Positions 24,612-35,535 of a DNA stretch of 64,000 bases are shown here, piece after piece. The stretch's first letter is position 1, and every line of letters starts with the position of its first letter. Source of the DNA: Bullera alba. Lineage: Eukaryota > Basidiomycota > Tremellomycetes > Tremellales > Bulleraceae. The DNA lies in contig BCIX01000005.1 in NCBI GenBank assembly GCA_001600095.1, positions 564,523 to 628,522 of the forward strand, given 5' to 3'. The translations under genes and the position numbers were made by a program. Below the pieces are notes generated by a model. That model did not search any database. It worked only from the letters and a program-made list of their open reading frames with translations, and was not told where the DNA came from.

Positions 24612-25602
24612 CCACAGGGGTTGTTAAGGAACATGGTAGAGGATGGGCACTGAGCAAGGATTGTAGAGTCAATGTGAGGTAGGGTCGAAAGATTGAATTG
24701 GGTGAAAGTATAAAGTAGAGATTGAAAAGTTGAGCTGGGTTTTGGACCACTCGGTAAAGTCGACTACCGCGCGCCTTGACTCCAACGTGACCAGACTGAT
24801 ATTGCCGTGTTGCCATTTGGACTGCCACATCATCAATGTTTCTGCGGTTCGGCCTTTCAGCACGTGACTCCGTGCAACCAACACCAGAGGTCCAGCTCAG
24901 TGTAAGTGGTAAGTCGAGCCTTTCAGCACGTGACTCGGTGTAGCCAATACCAGGGGTTTGGCTCAGTGTAAGTGGTAAGTCGAGGGTCAGATCAAGCTCA
25001 CCAGTCTGAGAGGGCTGTCCTCTTCAACTTGTCGGGAACTCGACGGCTTCCTCACCTGTATCACTCCTACACCTGTCGCCTTCCACCCACATCTCTCATA
25101 CCCTGTGATCTTTCCTCTCCCAGTCTCCATTCTCGCAGTGAAGGAACGCACTCTCTACCTCAGCAGCACGTGACCAAACCTGGGCCCTCATACGCACGAG
25201 GACAGGCTATAGTAAACTCACATGTTTCCGTCAATCAACCTCGAACATCAAGATCACCAGGCTTCTGGAGCAAGCGAGCAACAATTGACCATGACAACTC
25301 GACGCCGTACACGAGCAAATGTCGCCACTTTCTTGTCATGCTGAACGACCAGCGTGTTCGCTCTTAGGTGACACCGATAAGTGAGCGGGTCCGTGCGTTC
25401 AGACCCATTCATTGACTGTCCTCATATCCTCATTGAACGTCAACTCTGGACTGCATCGATCCGGATCGAGCAGAGCGTCCAGGTCCCGATGATGGATGCA
25501 TGCCAGGGAATCAATGCTAGGTCGCCGTTGAGGTCGACTAATGCGACATATACTGACTCATACTGAGGAAGGTATCAGCTCCGGCCATCATAGTGGTATA
25601 GC
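24612..25602. other. Intergenic region with tandem E-box repeat
   Basis: About 1 kb containing the promoter of the minus-strand gene at 23456-24611 and the 3' flank of NFU1. The main feature is the 66-bp tandem duplication at 24852-24983. A further CACGTG lies at about 25166. Open frames here (for example 24972-25367) are Ser/Pro/Arg-rich and unsupported. Confidence 0.5.
24852..24983. repeat. 66-bp tandem duplication carrying CACGTG
   Basis: Unit 1 is 24852-24917 and unit 2 is 24918-24983, directly abutting and the same length. Both begin GCCTTTCAGCACGTGACTC and end CAGTGTAAGTGGTAAGTCGA. About eight of 66 positions differ, nearly all transitions. Each unit carries GCACGTGAC, the binding-site type of bHLH proteins such as Cbf1. 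They lie 240-370 bases upstream of the minus-strand gene starting at 24611, where a regulatory role is plausible but unproven. Confidence 0.85.
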
Positions 25603-26597
25603 TCACTCTCTCTTGCCAGATTTCTCATCTGACTTTTTCTGCAACCTCGCCTCTAGCTTTTCAAATTCGTTCAGAGCTATCAATTCTTCCTCATCCAGCA
25701 CCTGTACATCGTGAGTGGAGATTATTCACCTACTGCACGATTCTCGACGACTCACCTGCTCCACCGACTTGACTTCCGGCACGTAGTGCATCAACATCCT
25801 CTCTATTCCATTCTTCAGGGTCACACTGCTCGAGCTGCACCCTCGACAACTTCCCTTCAACTTGAGCTGCACAATGCCAGACGCCTCGTTGAAGCCTTTA
25901 TACTCGATATCTCCTCCGTCCTCCTGAATGGCGGGTCTGACTCTCGTCTCCAATAGCTCCTTGATCATGCCGACAACTTCAGAATCGGTGTCCAGAATCC
26001 TGGTGTCCTCAGCTCCGCCCTCCTCCTGACCCTCTTTGAACAATGGTGCTCCGGAGGAGAAGTGTTCCATGAGAATGGCGAAGATTTCGGGCTTGAGGAT
26101 AGGCCATGTGTACTGATCATCCTTGGAGCAGGTGACAAAGTCTGGACCAAAGAAGACGCCGGTAAGACCTTCGATGGTCAATAATCGAGTGGCCAGAGGC
26201 GAGCCTAGGGCTGATCGAAGGTCGAGAAACTCGTGCGATCCAGTCCCCATGACTGGTACTCCAGGTAGGAACTTTAGCGAAGCTTCGTTCGGCGTCGTCT
26301 CCGTCTGAATAAACATGGTCCGTCCTGAAAGATTGGTCAGCTTGCACAATTTCTCACTCCTGAAAACTACGGACTCGACTGATGCATTACTGCCAATCTT
26401 GAAGATTGACCCGCTCGAGCTGGCTGCTTCAATCGAAGAATACTACTTCGCGGCGACGACTGATGTATCGATCGCGTGGAGCTCGACGAGAAGCTCCGCG
26501 CGGCCGCTGCTAACGACCGCTGGGGCGTGATTGCGGATCGAGCCAGTCTAGAGGACGACGCGACGACCTGTCTCATGATCGATGGGGAGCTCGACAT
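25603..26597 (-). CDS. NFU1: Mitochondrial iron-sulfur scaffold NFU1
   Basis: Late-acting Fe-S cluster carrier delivering 4Fe-4S clusters to mitochondrial enzymes such as lipoate synthase and complex II. The N-terminus (MSSSPSIMRQVVASSSRLAR and on) is Ser/Arg/Ala-rich with no acidic residues, a mitochondrial presequence. The Nfu N-terminal domain runs from MFIQTETTPNEASLKFLPG through ATRLLTIEGLTGVFFGPDFV. The NifU C-terminal domain contains EDGGDIEY and the cluster ligands in KGSCRGCSSS (CxxC). A Lys/Glu-rich tail comes from the last exon, ending at the TGA at 25603-25605. Three exons; the first intron uses an unusual GTCCGT donor near 26385. The frame is open upstream to an ATG at 26699, but the Met at 26597 gives the more typical presequence. 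Confidence 0.93.
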
Positions 26598-27195
26598 TGT
26601 GGTGCTGCTTTGTCGTTTTGATGTCGATTGCTTGGTCGAGTGAAGAGGACTAGTTGAACAGATGACAAATGCTCGCAAGGTGTTGGCTGTCGCTAACAAC
26701 CGCTCTCACGGCGCATACCACGTCTAATCGCCACCCAAATCTCACCCGAATTTTAATCTTATCCGGACCCCTCCCCTCGCGTTTCGGCTAACTAGACCGA
26801 CGGCCGCCTGCCACGTGGCCAAGAGCCAACAAGCTGCACAGAACCCCTGGCCGGCAGACAACCCTGCGTTTGAGCGTGACTGAGCAGCCACATACGCTGC
26901 ATGCATCGGCATTGGGATCGCTGGCGTTCTCTCAGTCCCACCATGTAGAAACTGGCATCCACGTCGTCGAATTGAGCGCTGAGTACGCTGAGTGCTGAGC
27001 TTTTGGGCAAATCCGGTTGGTCGGCGAAAGTAACCGGTCGCCAATAATTGTCAGTTGACCTTTTGGTGAAGGCTACTGGCTAAGTGAAGGCACAGGTCGA
27101 CATTGACTTGTCAACAGTGGTCGGTCAAAAGAACGTCTATATTACTCAGTCAACTCCCCTCAAACCAACAACTGATCAGTTGAAAATCAACTGCA
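26598..27195. promoter_or_regulatory. Divergent promoter region NFU1 / PEX11-like
   Basis: Six hundred bases between two divergently transcribed genes. A/T-richer patches occur at 27040-27060 and 27110-27150. No defined site could be assigned by eye. Confidence 0.4.
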
Positions 27196-28277
27196 ATGTC
27201 AATCAAAGCACCCTCCGATGCTACCCTGCGACAGAAACTGGGCCAACTGTCCCGGATGACCGGCACACTCCCGGGTCTGGACGCTACGTTGATGGTCGCC
27301 CAGTACACCTCTCCACTGGTCGTCGCTCTGCTGTTGAAGATTGCCAAGCTGAGGACAGAAGTCAGGGTGAATCCGGCGGCTGTGGGTGGATCGAAGGTAT
27401 CCAGTCTGGTGGAGATTGCAGCGGGATGGGCTAGAGTCGGAGGCAGTATTGGTGATGCCAGAGTTATCATGAGAGCTGCGGGTAGGTCGGAGCTTCATGG
27501 ATGTGACCATGTGTACTTATGACTCCTGTAGGCCTGCTTCCGATGATCCAGTGGCTGCTTGCACTCCATCCACACCCTCTCCAAGCGCTCAAGTCTCTCC
27601 TGACTTTCAACACCTCGGTCAGCTTGTCCAGCCCAAAAACCCTTCCGACGCTGCAAGTGCTCTCCCTGCTGTGCTACTACCCACTCGAGCACATTGCTTG
27701 GCTGGCAAGCAAGGGAGTCGTGAGGATCAGCCCTCAAGCTACCGGCAAAGCCGCGCTTTGGAGCGTGCGATTCTGGGCGTAAGTCTCACTTAGTCCCAAC
27801 AGTAAAGCAGTAAAGGTCGAGACGATGTGCTAAAGGCCCTTTCTAGCCTCTACGTCATGCTGGCTATTTACGGCCTTAAGAATACCTATGGATCGTTGCT
27901 CCACCGTACCCACGCCATGCGAAACTCCAAGCCAGCGGTCAGCGCCTCCGAAGCCGAAGGATACGAGTTGACCGAAGGCAAGGAAGGCAAAGAAGGCGCA
28001 TTCACCGTCCCACCTATCGAGCTGCAGGACCAGCAGGTCAAGGCTCTGATGACCGATTGGCGTGATTGGAAGACGTCGGTCATGGTCAATGCGTGGGTTG
28101 AATCGTGCTTCACTTGAGCTTTTGGGATAATATCTGATTGAAATTAGGGGCTACGCACCGCTGACTCTGCACTGGTCCACGCCAGGTGGATTATGGACGT
28201 CTCCCTTCCTCACCTCGATCTTCGGCACTGTCGCCGCCGTCGGTCAGTTCACGGTCCAATGGCGCAAAGCAGCGTGA
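27196..28277 (+). CDS. PEX11-family peroxisomal membrane protein
   Basis: Predicted peroxisome proliferation/fission factor in the peroxisomal membrane. Exons 27196-27481, 27532-27778, 27847-28092 and 28148-28277 sum to 909 nt, giving 302 residues. The N-terminal half carries amphipathic helices (LRQKLGQLSRMTGTLPGLDA, then YTSPLVVALLLKIAKLR). The centre has STLQVLSLLCYYPLEHIAWL-type hydrophobic helices (YYPLEHIAWLASKGV is characteristic of Pex11C/Pex11-like proteins, where the motif is YYPLEH). The end has a hydrophobic segment (FLTSIFGTVAAVGQF) before the terminal WRKAA. A Glu/Lys-rich loop lies between. The divergent partner is NFU1. Which of the PEX11 paralogues it represents is not settled. 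Confidence 0.85.
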
Positions 28278-29045
28278 TTGGCAAAATGGACATGTCCTGT
28301 GTGACGAGGCGAAGTCTCAGTGGGTGTCGCTTATGGGGCAATGGAAGGCCAGTCGAAGTAGTAGTCAAAACGTCTATCTCAACACAATGGAACAGAGCTC
28401 ATCAGACAACATGGCTAGACGGTCGATTGGTGACAATCTGATGTCTCATCGCAAATCTCGCGAGATTTCCTCCGCGCTGATGTCTGATACGCAGAGACCA
28501 TCCAATAGCCCCCTTGGTCCCGAGTCCTCAAACGCTTCACTCGGATTCAAAGTTCTCAAACGCGAGAACCAGGCTTACGACGTCTGCGTCATGGGTGAAG
28601 AGGAGGGTGGGGGATTTGCAATCCTCCCACTCGTCCCCACGTTTCACGCGCGCTCTAGCCGAGCATCCTCTGTGTCCAAGACTCCAAGTCGGCTGGAAGA
28701 AGGCGAGTTTTGTGGCATGGGTAACCCTCCTTTCGACACGCTACAGACGTCATCTCTCTTGTCACAAGATCATGATCACGTCGCATGACCAGAGCTCTAC
28801 AACGGACTGCGGACAGTGCACTATCTCTCATGGTTGTCTCAAGGGGTTTCTCAGGAGGCAGTCTCTCACCCTTGCCGCCTAGGGTATTGGCTTGATTGGT
28901 ATAAAGCCTCGACCAAGAACCTGAGGATGTGAAAGCGTACACACCCTCGCAGGCTCGCTCACAAATTGACCTTCGAAACCTATTTGTTGACTATTTGTTG
29001 ACAAGCAGAACTGAGCTGAACTCTGACACAGAAGATAAGGCATCT
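28278..29045. other. Intergenic region upstream of MFS pair
   Basis: About 770 bases. An open frame (28186-28788) overlaps the end of the PEX11-like gene in another frame; it is Ser-rich and unsupported. The part nearest 29045 is the likely promoter of the first transporter. Confidence 0.4.
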
Positions 29046-31990
29046 ATGACGGACAAGCTGGAGGATACGGAAGCTGAAGCGGTAACCGTCTTCACGGACA
29101 AGGACTCGAGCTCTGATAGTCTCGACAAGCGAGCATGTAAGTTTTCGAGTGTAGGACATGCTTATCCGTCAAGTTGACTTGTTTCAGATGTCAACCTCAG
29201 GTCCAAGGGGATGCTCAGACTGTATCTCTGTTGGTCAGTCGCTTTCCTCTCGACCTTCCAGGCCGGGTGAGTGGCACAGTGTCGTCATGTTCGGGGACGC
29301 TGAGAGGTCGGTCAGTTACGCTACTAGTACCATGACTGCTATCAAGTGAGTCTTCCATAGTCGACCAAAGGTGCATGGCGCTCATGGACTGTAGCTCGAT
29401 GAAGCCTTACCAAGAGTATTGTACGTCCTTGAACCTGTCCCGAAGGGCTACTTATCCCAATCTGGCTGACTATCATGTCAAGTCAAATTCACTGGTCTGG
29501 GCGTAAGTACAGCTGTACACCACATGACTCACGGATATAGCTGACTCGCTTCAGATCTCCACGGGCGTAAGATCCTTCCTTTGTCGGATGAGAGCATACC
29601 ATTGACCTGGGTCTCAGCTCGTGTTCTCCATGTACCCCATTGCAGCATGTGCGACTTTCTGGATCGGACCTCCCATTGTTAGCAACGGGATAGCGAACCA
29701 TATTGCCGAATTGCTGATGTCTCGCAGGCTGATCGATATGGCAGAAAAGGCGGAATGCTAATCTGTGAGCCGAGGAGTAAACTCCACATCGTGCCATGCT
29801 GACGCTGTCAGCCTCGACCGTGTTTCTAGGAGGCTCTGTCCTGGTCGCACTGGCGCAGAATGTGGCAATGCTGCTGAGTGGCCGATTCCTCCTTGGTGCC
29901 GGATTCGGCATGATGATCCCCGGTGAGTTCACCCACCAATTCGTGACCCGATTCAAGGGGCTGAGGTGCCGCAGCTGCTCCACCATACATTGTCGAGTTG
30001 GCACCCCCTCTCAACCGAGGTGCCTTGACCGGATTGTTTAATACGTGAGTCTTTGGCCTGGATCCTATAGCTGATGACAGGTGCTGGGGTATGTCAATCC
30101 AGCCCTGAAAATTTCTGACCTATGGTACCAGTCATTGGAAGTATCGTCGCGACTGGCATCTCCATCGGAACTTCCTCAGTGAGTCTCTTGCGGAGCTACT
30201 AGCTTGAAAGTGCATCTGACCACCTTAATAGATGAACAGCCAGTGGTCGTGGAGGATACCAGCCATAATGTGAGTGTCATGACTGGGATTTTGCTGCTTG
30301 GATTCACCTAATGTTCATAGCCAAATCGCTTCTCCGTGGGTGACACACAACCGACCGATCGTGCGGAGCTGGACTGACAGACGGAGCCAGGATCATCATG
30401 ATAGTCGCTCTTCCCTTCCTGCCAGAATCTCCCAGATGGTGAGCCGATACATACTGAATTGGTTAGCGCCAGGGAAACTGACTTGCTCCAGGCTATACGC
30501 CAATGGCCTGCCGGACAAGGCGAAGGACATGTTGATCAAATCCCACGGTGACGGCCAGCTCACTCCAGCTGTTCAGATGCAACTAGACCAGCTGGCCGCT
30601 TCGATTAGCTCAGCCCGACCGGCGTCTAGGCGGGACTATCGAGGTTTGGTGAATACCCGCTCGAAGCGGTACAGACTGATGCTGGGTGGGTGAAGAGCTG
30701 ATACAGACTCGGTCGGGTCGCTGATCGTCACCTACAGCTCTGATGATGGGTTGTTTCGCTCAAGTGAGTTGAGGAAGTGTGTAATCGATGGTCACTCACA
30801 CTTGGTCTAGCTGAGTGGAAATGGCTTGTGAGTGGTTGTTCATGCTCTAGTGCCATGGCTTACCCAACGCGCGAACAGGTCTTTCTTCGTAAGCGTCCAG
30901 TGAAAGATCATTTGGGGGACCAGAAGCTAAATAGAGCAATCCAGCTTCCTGCGTTATACGAACAAGGTAAGCACTACGGAATTTCACCTTGCCTGGCTCA
31001 CCCTCGTAGTCGGTGTTAAGAACGTTCAATCACGACTCGTCATGACGTGAGTGACAAGCCTCTTCTTCCCCTCTGTTGCTCAGCTCACCCGTAGATCAGC
31101 TTGGTCGCCTCCATTGCCGCCCTCGTCGCTGCCGTCATGGGGACCTACCACACGGACAGACTCGGTCGCCGTCCCGTTCTCATCTTTGGAACGCTCCTCT
31201 GCACACTCACCCTCACAGGCTCAATGATCAGTTCCGCCCGATCCGGTGTCAAGATCGGTGTCATATCCGACGCTGTGGCCTCAAATGCTGATGCGTCAAG
31301 AGCTGCAATTGCAATGTTGATCCTCTTTGGAGCGGCGTACGCTTGGGCGTACACCCCCCTAGGACCGATCTATCCCAGCGAGGTGATGAGTAATGAGCAG
31401 AGGAGTACAGGTATGGGATGTATGGTTCTAGCTGGGAACGCGTGTAGTGAGTGCGACAGATATGGCTACGACCACCGTGGACGGAGCTAAAGTGATTGTA
31501 GTATTCTTCAACCAGTTCGCCATTCCAATTGGTAGGCAGCTAGATCCTTAACCGTCGCAAGAGCCCCAGCTGATCTTGACTTAGCTTTACAGAAGGTATG
31601 TCCGCACTAGCACACTCATCCCACGACACAACTAACAGAAACCGGATGCTCAGATCGGCTGGTGTGAGTAAATGATATTTCATAGAGCAGGCCTCTTTCC
31701 TGACTCGGGCAGGGACATACCTCCCGTTCATCTGCTGGGACGTCATCGAAGCTGGGGCGTGGTATCTGCTCGGCGTGGAGACCCGTGGACGAACTTGTGA
31801 GCTCTTCAGGCAAGGATTTCGGTCTGCCTGCTGACCATAATAGTGGAAGAGCTAGATGAGGTGATATCGACAATGCCAACGAAGCGGTCACAGGCTGACG
31901 ATGTGATGACAGATATTCGAGGCTAAAGACCCGGTAAGAGCTTCACTACAGCCTCGGGTAGTGTCAGGCGCGACACCCGTGAGCAAGTAA
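29046..31990 (+). CDS. MFS transporter, sugar-porter-like, tandem copy 1
   Basis: Twelve-helix plasma-membrane transporter. Recognisable elements in order: a cytosolic acidic N-terminus; TM1 (LYLCWSVAFLSTFQAGYA); the loop 2-3 signature ADRYGRKGGM; GRFLLGAGFGMM; PYIVELAPPLNRGALTG; the PESPRWL motif after TM6; a central loop; QLSGNGLSFF; the second-half signature DRLGRRPVL; and PSEVMSNEQRSTGMG with VETRGRTLEELDEIF at the end. These are sugar-porter signatures and resemble fungal lactose-permease-type transporters. The gene is cut by about 20 introns, including exons of 12 nt (29555-29566), 8 nt (30081-30088), 15 nt (30321-30335) and 10 nt (30879-30888). ATG at 29046, TAA at 31988-31990. Substrate unknown. 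A paralogue follows 540 bases downstream. Confidence 0.85.
30081..30088 (+). other. 8-nt microexon in MFS copy 1
   Basis: Bases GTGCTGGG, flanked by ...GATGACAG and GTATGT. Splicing gives AAC/ACG-TGC-TGG-GTC, encoding the TCWVIGSI helix segment. The same 8-nt exon is present in copy 2 (33623-33630). Confidence 0.75.
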
Positions 31991-32531
31991 GACACTCGGC
32001 TTAGGGCCTAGGGACCAGTATTTCGTGCTGTTCCAACTCACCGCTTCCGGGGCGTACTGACAAGTTTGGGCTTACTGTGGGAAGCCGCAGGCATTATGCA
32101 CCATGTTCCCCGTTCTAGGGTCTCCAGGTCTCTTCGAACACGTTCCGCAATCGTGGAACGCGCTTCACGGACCACCTCGCCCTCGACCTCGACCTCGCGC
32201 ATCCCGCCAATCTGTGCTTATCATCTGGCTGCTGACCTCCTTTCACCCCGAGAATGGCTTTGACCAAAACCCGAGGAGAAAGGACCGGCGTGATCGCCGT
32301 CATGAGCTGATCTCCAACGCGTTACAGAATTTCAGCTGAAGTCTCCGGTGTCCAGGGGTTTCAGTGAGACTGTCTCCTTTAATGCGTTGACAGCTTCTGG
32401 CATAGAGGTCTGCCTATATACATGCGAGGCGGTTAAGAAGAGTTGCCTACACTCCATCTGCTCCTCACCTCATTCTTCCACATTCCCTATCCGCATTAGA
32501 CACCTGACGAACAGCGGTACTATTCTAAATC
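31991..32531. promoter_or_regulatory. Spacer between tandem transporters
   Basis: Terminator side of copy 1 and promoter/leader of copy 2. A C/T-rich run (about 32440-32500) just before the ATG at 32532 looks like the pyrimidine-rich leader common in basidiomycete promoters. No gene was seen. Confidence 0.4.
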
Positions 32532-35413
32532 ATGTCAGGACCTAACATGCTCAAGCTCGACACCAAGCCTTCACCCGACTCTTCCGCTCCATCGCCAATC
32601 GACCCTCTACCAAAGGCCGAGTCCGGCAATGTGCCCTACGAGCATCTCGAATCCCTACGTGAGTCGCCTTATGACACTGCGACGTATAAAAGCTGACACG
32701 GCGTAAATAGACGTCGACCTTACGTCCAAGGGGATGCTCAAGCTGTATGTCGTTTGGATCATCGCCTTCCAAGCGACCTTTTTGGCTGGGTGAGTTAGAT
32801 CGCCATTCCAGTGTCAGGTAAGGCGACATATACTGACTATACTCGCAGATACTCAATTGCAGGCATGACGGCGATCAAGTGAGTGGCCTCCTCTGGTCTG
32901 TTGTCGTGAACTGCTAGCTGACAGTTGTTTAAGCGCTATGCCGACTTTTCAGCGATATTGTGAGTGGCTGATCGGCTGAGAGGACCACTTCGACGTCTTC
33001 ATAATTGCTCAATGACTAAACTTCTTCTCTCAGTCGACTTTGACGGTCTTGGCGTAAATGTCGGGGTAAGCTGAATCTTTCATCTCAAAGCCAGCTTGTC
33101 GATACTGAGTACTCACCGATTCGTCCTCAGCTCGTCTTTTCAATGTGGCCGATCGCCGCCTGTCTGACTTTCTGGGCGGGGCCAATTCTGGTACGCAAGC
33201 AATAGCACTGCTCACATCCTGGTCTTGAAACTGACTATCTTGCTCACAGGCAGATCGACTGGGTCGCCGAGGCGGGATGTTTGTCTGTGAGTTCACCTCA
33301 ACTGCACAATGATCCGACTCTGCTGATGGTCATTTATTGTCTTACAGGCGCACTGATCTTCCTTGCGGGTACTGCTATGATAGCCGGAGCTAGAAATCTC
33401 GGGATGCTGCTCGCAGGGCGATTCCTCTGTGGATCTATGGGCATGATGCAGCCCTGTGAGTAGTCCAACGACTCAGTCTATTGATCGACTGACGAGCCTT
33501 AGCTTCTGCCCCGTACATCGTGGAGCTGTCACCGCCTCATGCTAGAGGCATGCTCACGGGTCTCTTCAACGTGTGAGTGACTGTGTCTGTAGAGACGGGA
33601 CCTGATGCTAACGATCGTAAAGGTGCTTTGGTGAGCTCAATCGTGCGGTGACTTGGGACAAGCTCACCGATATAGTCATCGGACAGATCGTGTGTACTTG
33701 CATTTCCATCGGGACCTCAAACGTAAGTGCAAGGTACTGTCAGCTGTTTACGGGTGTCCGAGCTGATGTCCTGTTCCAGATCAAGTCGGACTGGGCGTGG
33801 CGGAGCATTCTTGTCATGTGAGTCAGCATGCCTATCAGTCTTACATGTCGATTCCATTCACGTGCTAACGATACTATAGCCAACTTGCAATCCCGTGAGC
33901 ACCTAGTCGCGCAATTTAGAGGATCCCGGCTTACTTTCCGCAGCGCTATCATGGCCTCAGCTGTACTTTTCCTTCCTGAGTCGCCGCGATGGTAAGTCAG
34001 CTTAACGAGTCTGAATCCAGTCACTTCAGCTGATAGCGGGAATAGGCTATACGCCAACGGGCGGCGGGAGGAGGCACAGGCGGTATTGATGAAGTATCAT
34101 GGTAATGGGGAACTCACGGCTTTGGTTCGATTGGAAATGAGGCAGATCGGGGACAGCGTCGCGACCATGCCCAAGCGATGGGATTATGGGACTCTGTTCA
34201 AGACCCGCTCAGCTCGGTATAGAGTGATGCTTGGTGAGTGGCAGCGTTCTGATGGGAAGGTGAGGAGCTGACATGTGATTGATCAGCTCTGTTCATGGCG
34301 GTTGCTCAGCAGCTGAGTGGACAAGGACTGTGAGTACCCAAAGCTTGAAAGGCACCTGTTCTGATCACTGATTCCGCCGTTTAGTAACCACTTCGTGAGT
34401 TCACGACTTGGGCTATAGCTTCATGGTCGCCCTTCTGACGGATGGGTATAGCTTCCAGTGATTTACAAGCAAGGTGAGCGAGTCAACTCAAGTCTCTTTG
34501 CATCTCTGACCCAAAGTAACAGTCGGTGTGACCAGCGTCCAGAAGCAACTCATCATGACGTGAGTGAAGCGTCGGCGACGATTGAACAAGTACTGACATC
34601 AACCACTACCTAAGACTTATCGCGGCGCTCGTGACACTGGTGGCAGCCCTACTTGGCACTTACAACAGCGACAGACTTGGCCGCCGCAAGATGCTAATTG
34701 GAGGCACCTTCCTCTGTGCCTTGGCTCTGACTGGAGCGATGATTTCCTCGGCTTACGCTCACGTCAATACTGATGGTTCCACTGTCCGAGGCGAAAACTT
34801 CAACTCTGCCGCTTCCAAAGCCTCGATCGCGTTTTTGATCCTTCTGGGAGCGTGCTATGGATGGGGATATATGCCCTTGTTGCCATTATACCCAAGCGAG
34901 GTATTGAGGACCGAGCAGAGGAGTACGGGTATGGGTCTAGTGGTCCTCGGCGTTAATCTTGCCTGTGAGTGCCTGAGTTGAGGAGCGATCATGTTATTGA
35001 GCTGATTTGTTCAGCTTTCATAAACCAGTTCTTAATCCCCATCGCTTTGAAGCAGATTGGGTGGTGTGAGTAAACGTCTCAAAGATGAGTATGATAGCTG
35101 ACCTCGGACTAGGGACATACCTCCCTTTCATCATATGGGTTTGCATTGAGACCGTCCTGTGGTACCTCTTCGCCGTCGAGACAAAAGGTCGAACTCGTGA
35201 GTGGACCGCCTGGACTAGATGTGAGGTTGGAAGACTGACCACTCTTTTGCAGTGGAGGAGCTGGACGAGATCTTCGACTCTCCCAAACCAGTCAAAGCCT
35301 CCCTGCTCGCTCGAAACCATCAGCACAAGCCCTCAGATCTGACAAAGCCTCAAGATCTCGAGAAGGCCGCTACAGGTGCCCCACTTCAAGTTGCGGTTTC
35401 CGGCGGTCCATAG
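32532..35413 (+). CDS. MFS transporter, sugar-porter-like, tandem copy 2
   Basis: Paralogue of the preceding gene with the same architecture and most of the same intron positions. Markers: HVDLTSKGMLKLYVVW at TM1, ADRLGRRGGMF, GRFLCGSMGMMQP, PYIVELSPPHARGMLTG, PESPRWLYANG, QLSGQGLNHFLPVIY, SDRLGRRKMLIGG, YPSEVLRTEQRSTGMG and VETKGRTLEELDEIF. It keeps the 8-nt (33623-33630), 15-nt (33880-33894) and 10-nt (34385-34394) exons of copy 1. It lacks copy 1's 12-nt microexon, because there the residues GVNVG are encoded continuously. Its C-terminal tail is longer and different, suggesting divergence in regulation or turnover. Tandem duplication followed by divergence is clear; the substrate is not known. 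Confidence 0.88.
33623..33630 (+). other. 8-nt microexon in MFS copy 2
   Basis: Bases GTGCTTTG, flanked by ...CGTAAAG and GTGAGC. Inclusion joins AAC GT to TC ATC and yields FNVCFVIGQ. It lies at the same position as 30081-30088 in copy 1. Confidence 0.75.
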
Positions 35414-35535
35414 CTCAAACCTTGCTTCTTATGCCTCCAAGATCGGTACACATTGCATTCGCTTCTCACGACTAATACAGCTGTTAGACTATGTATACAC
35501 GCTAGATGCATCCTCATGTAACTCTCCAGACTGGC

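Noticed and set aside
24972..25367. 131-codon open frame next to the 66-bp repeat
   Set aside because: Composition (Ser/Pro/Arg/His) is that expected from translating intergenic DNA, with no conserved motif.
28186..28788. 200-codon open frame overlapping the end of the PEX11-like gene
   Set aside because: It overlaps the last PEX11 exon in a different frame, is Ser-rich and has no recognisable domain or splice partners.
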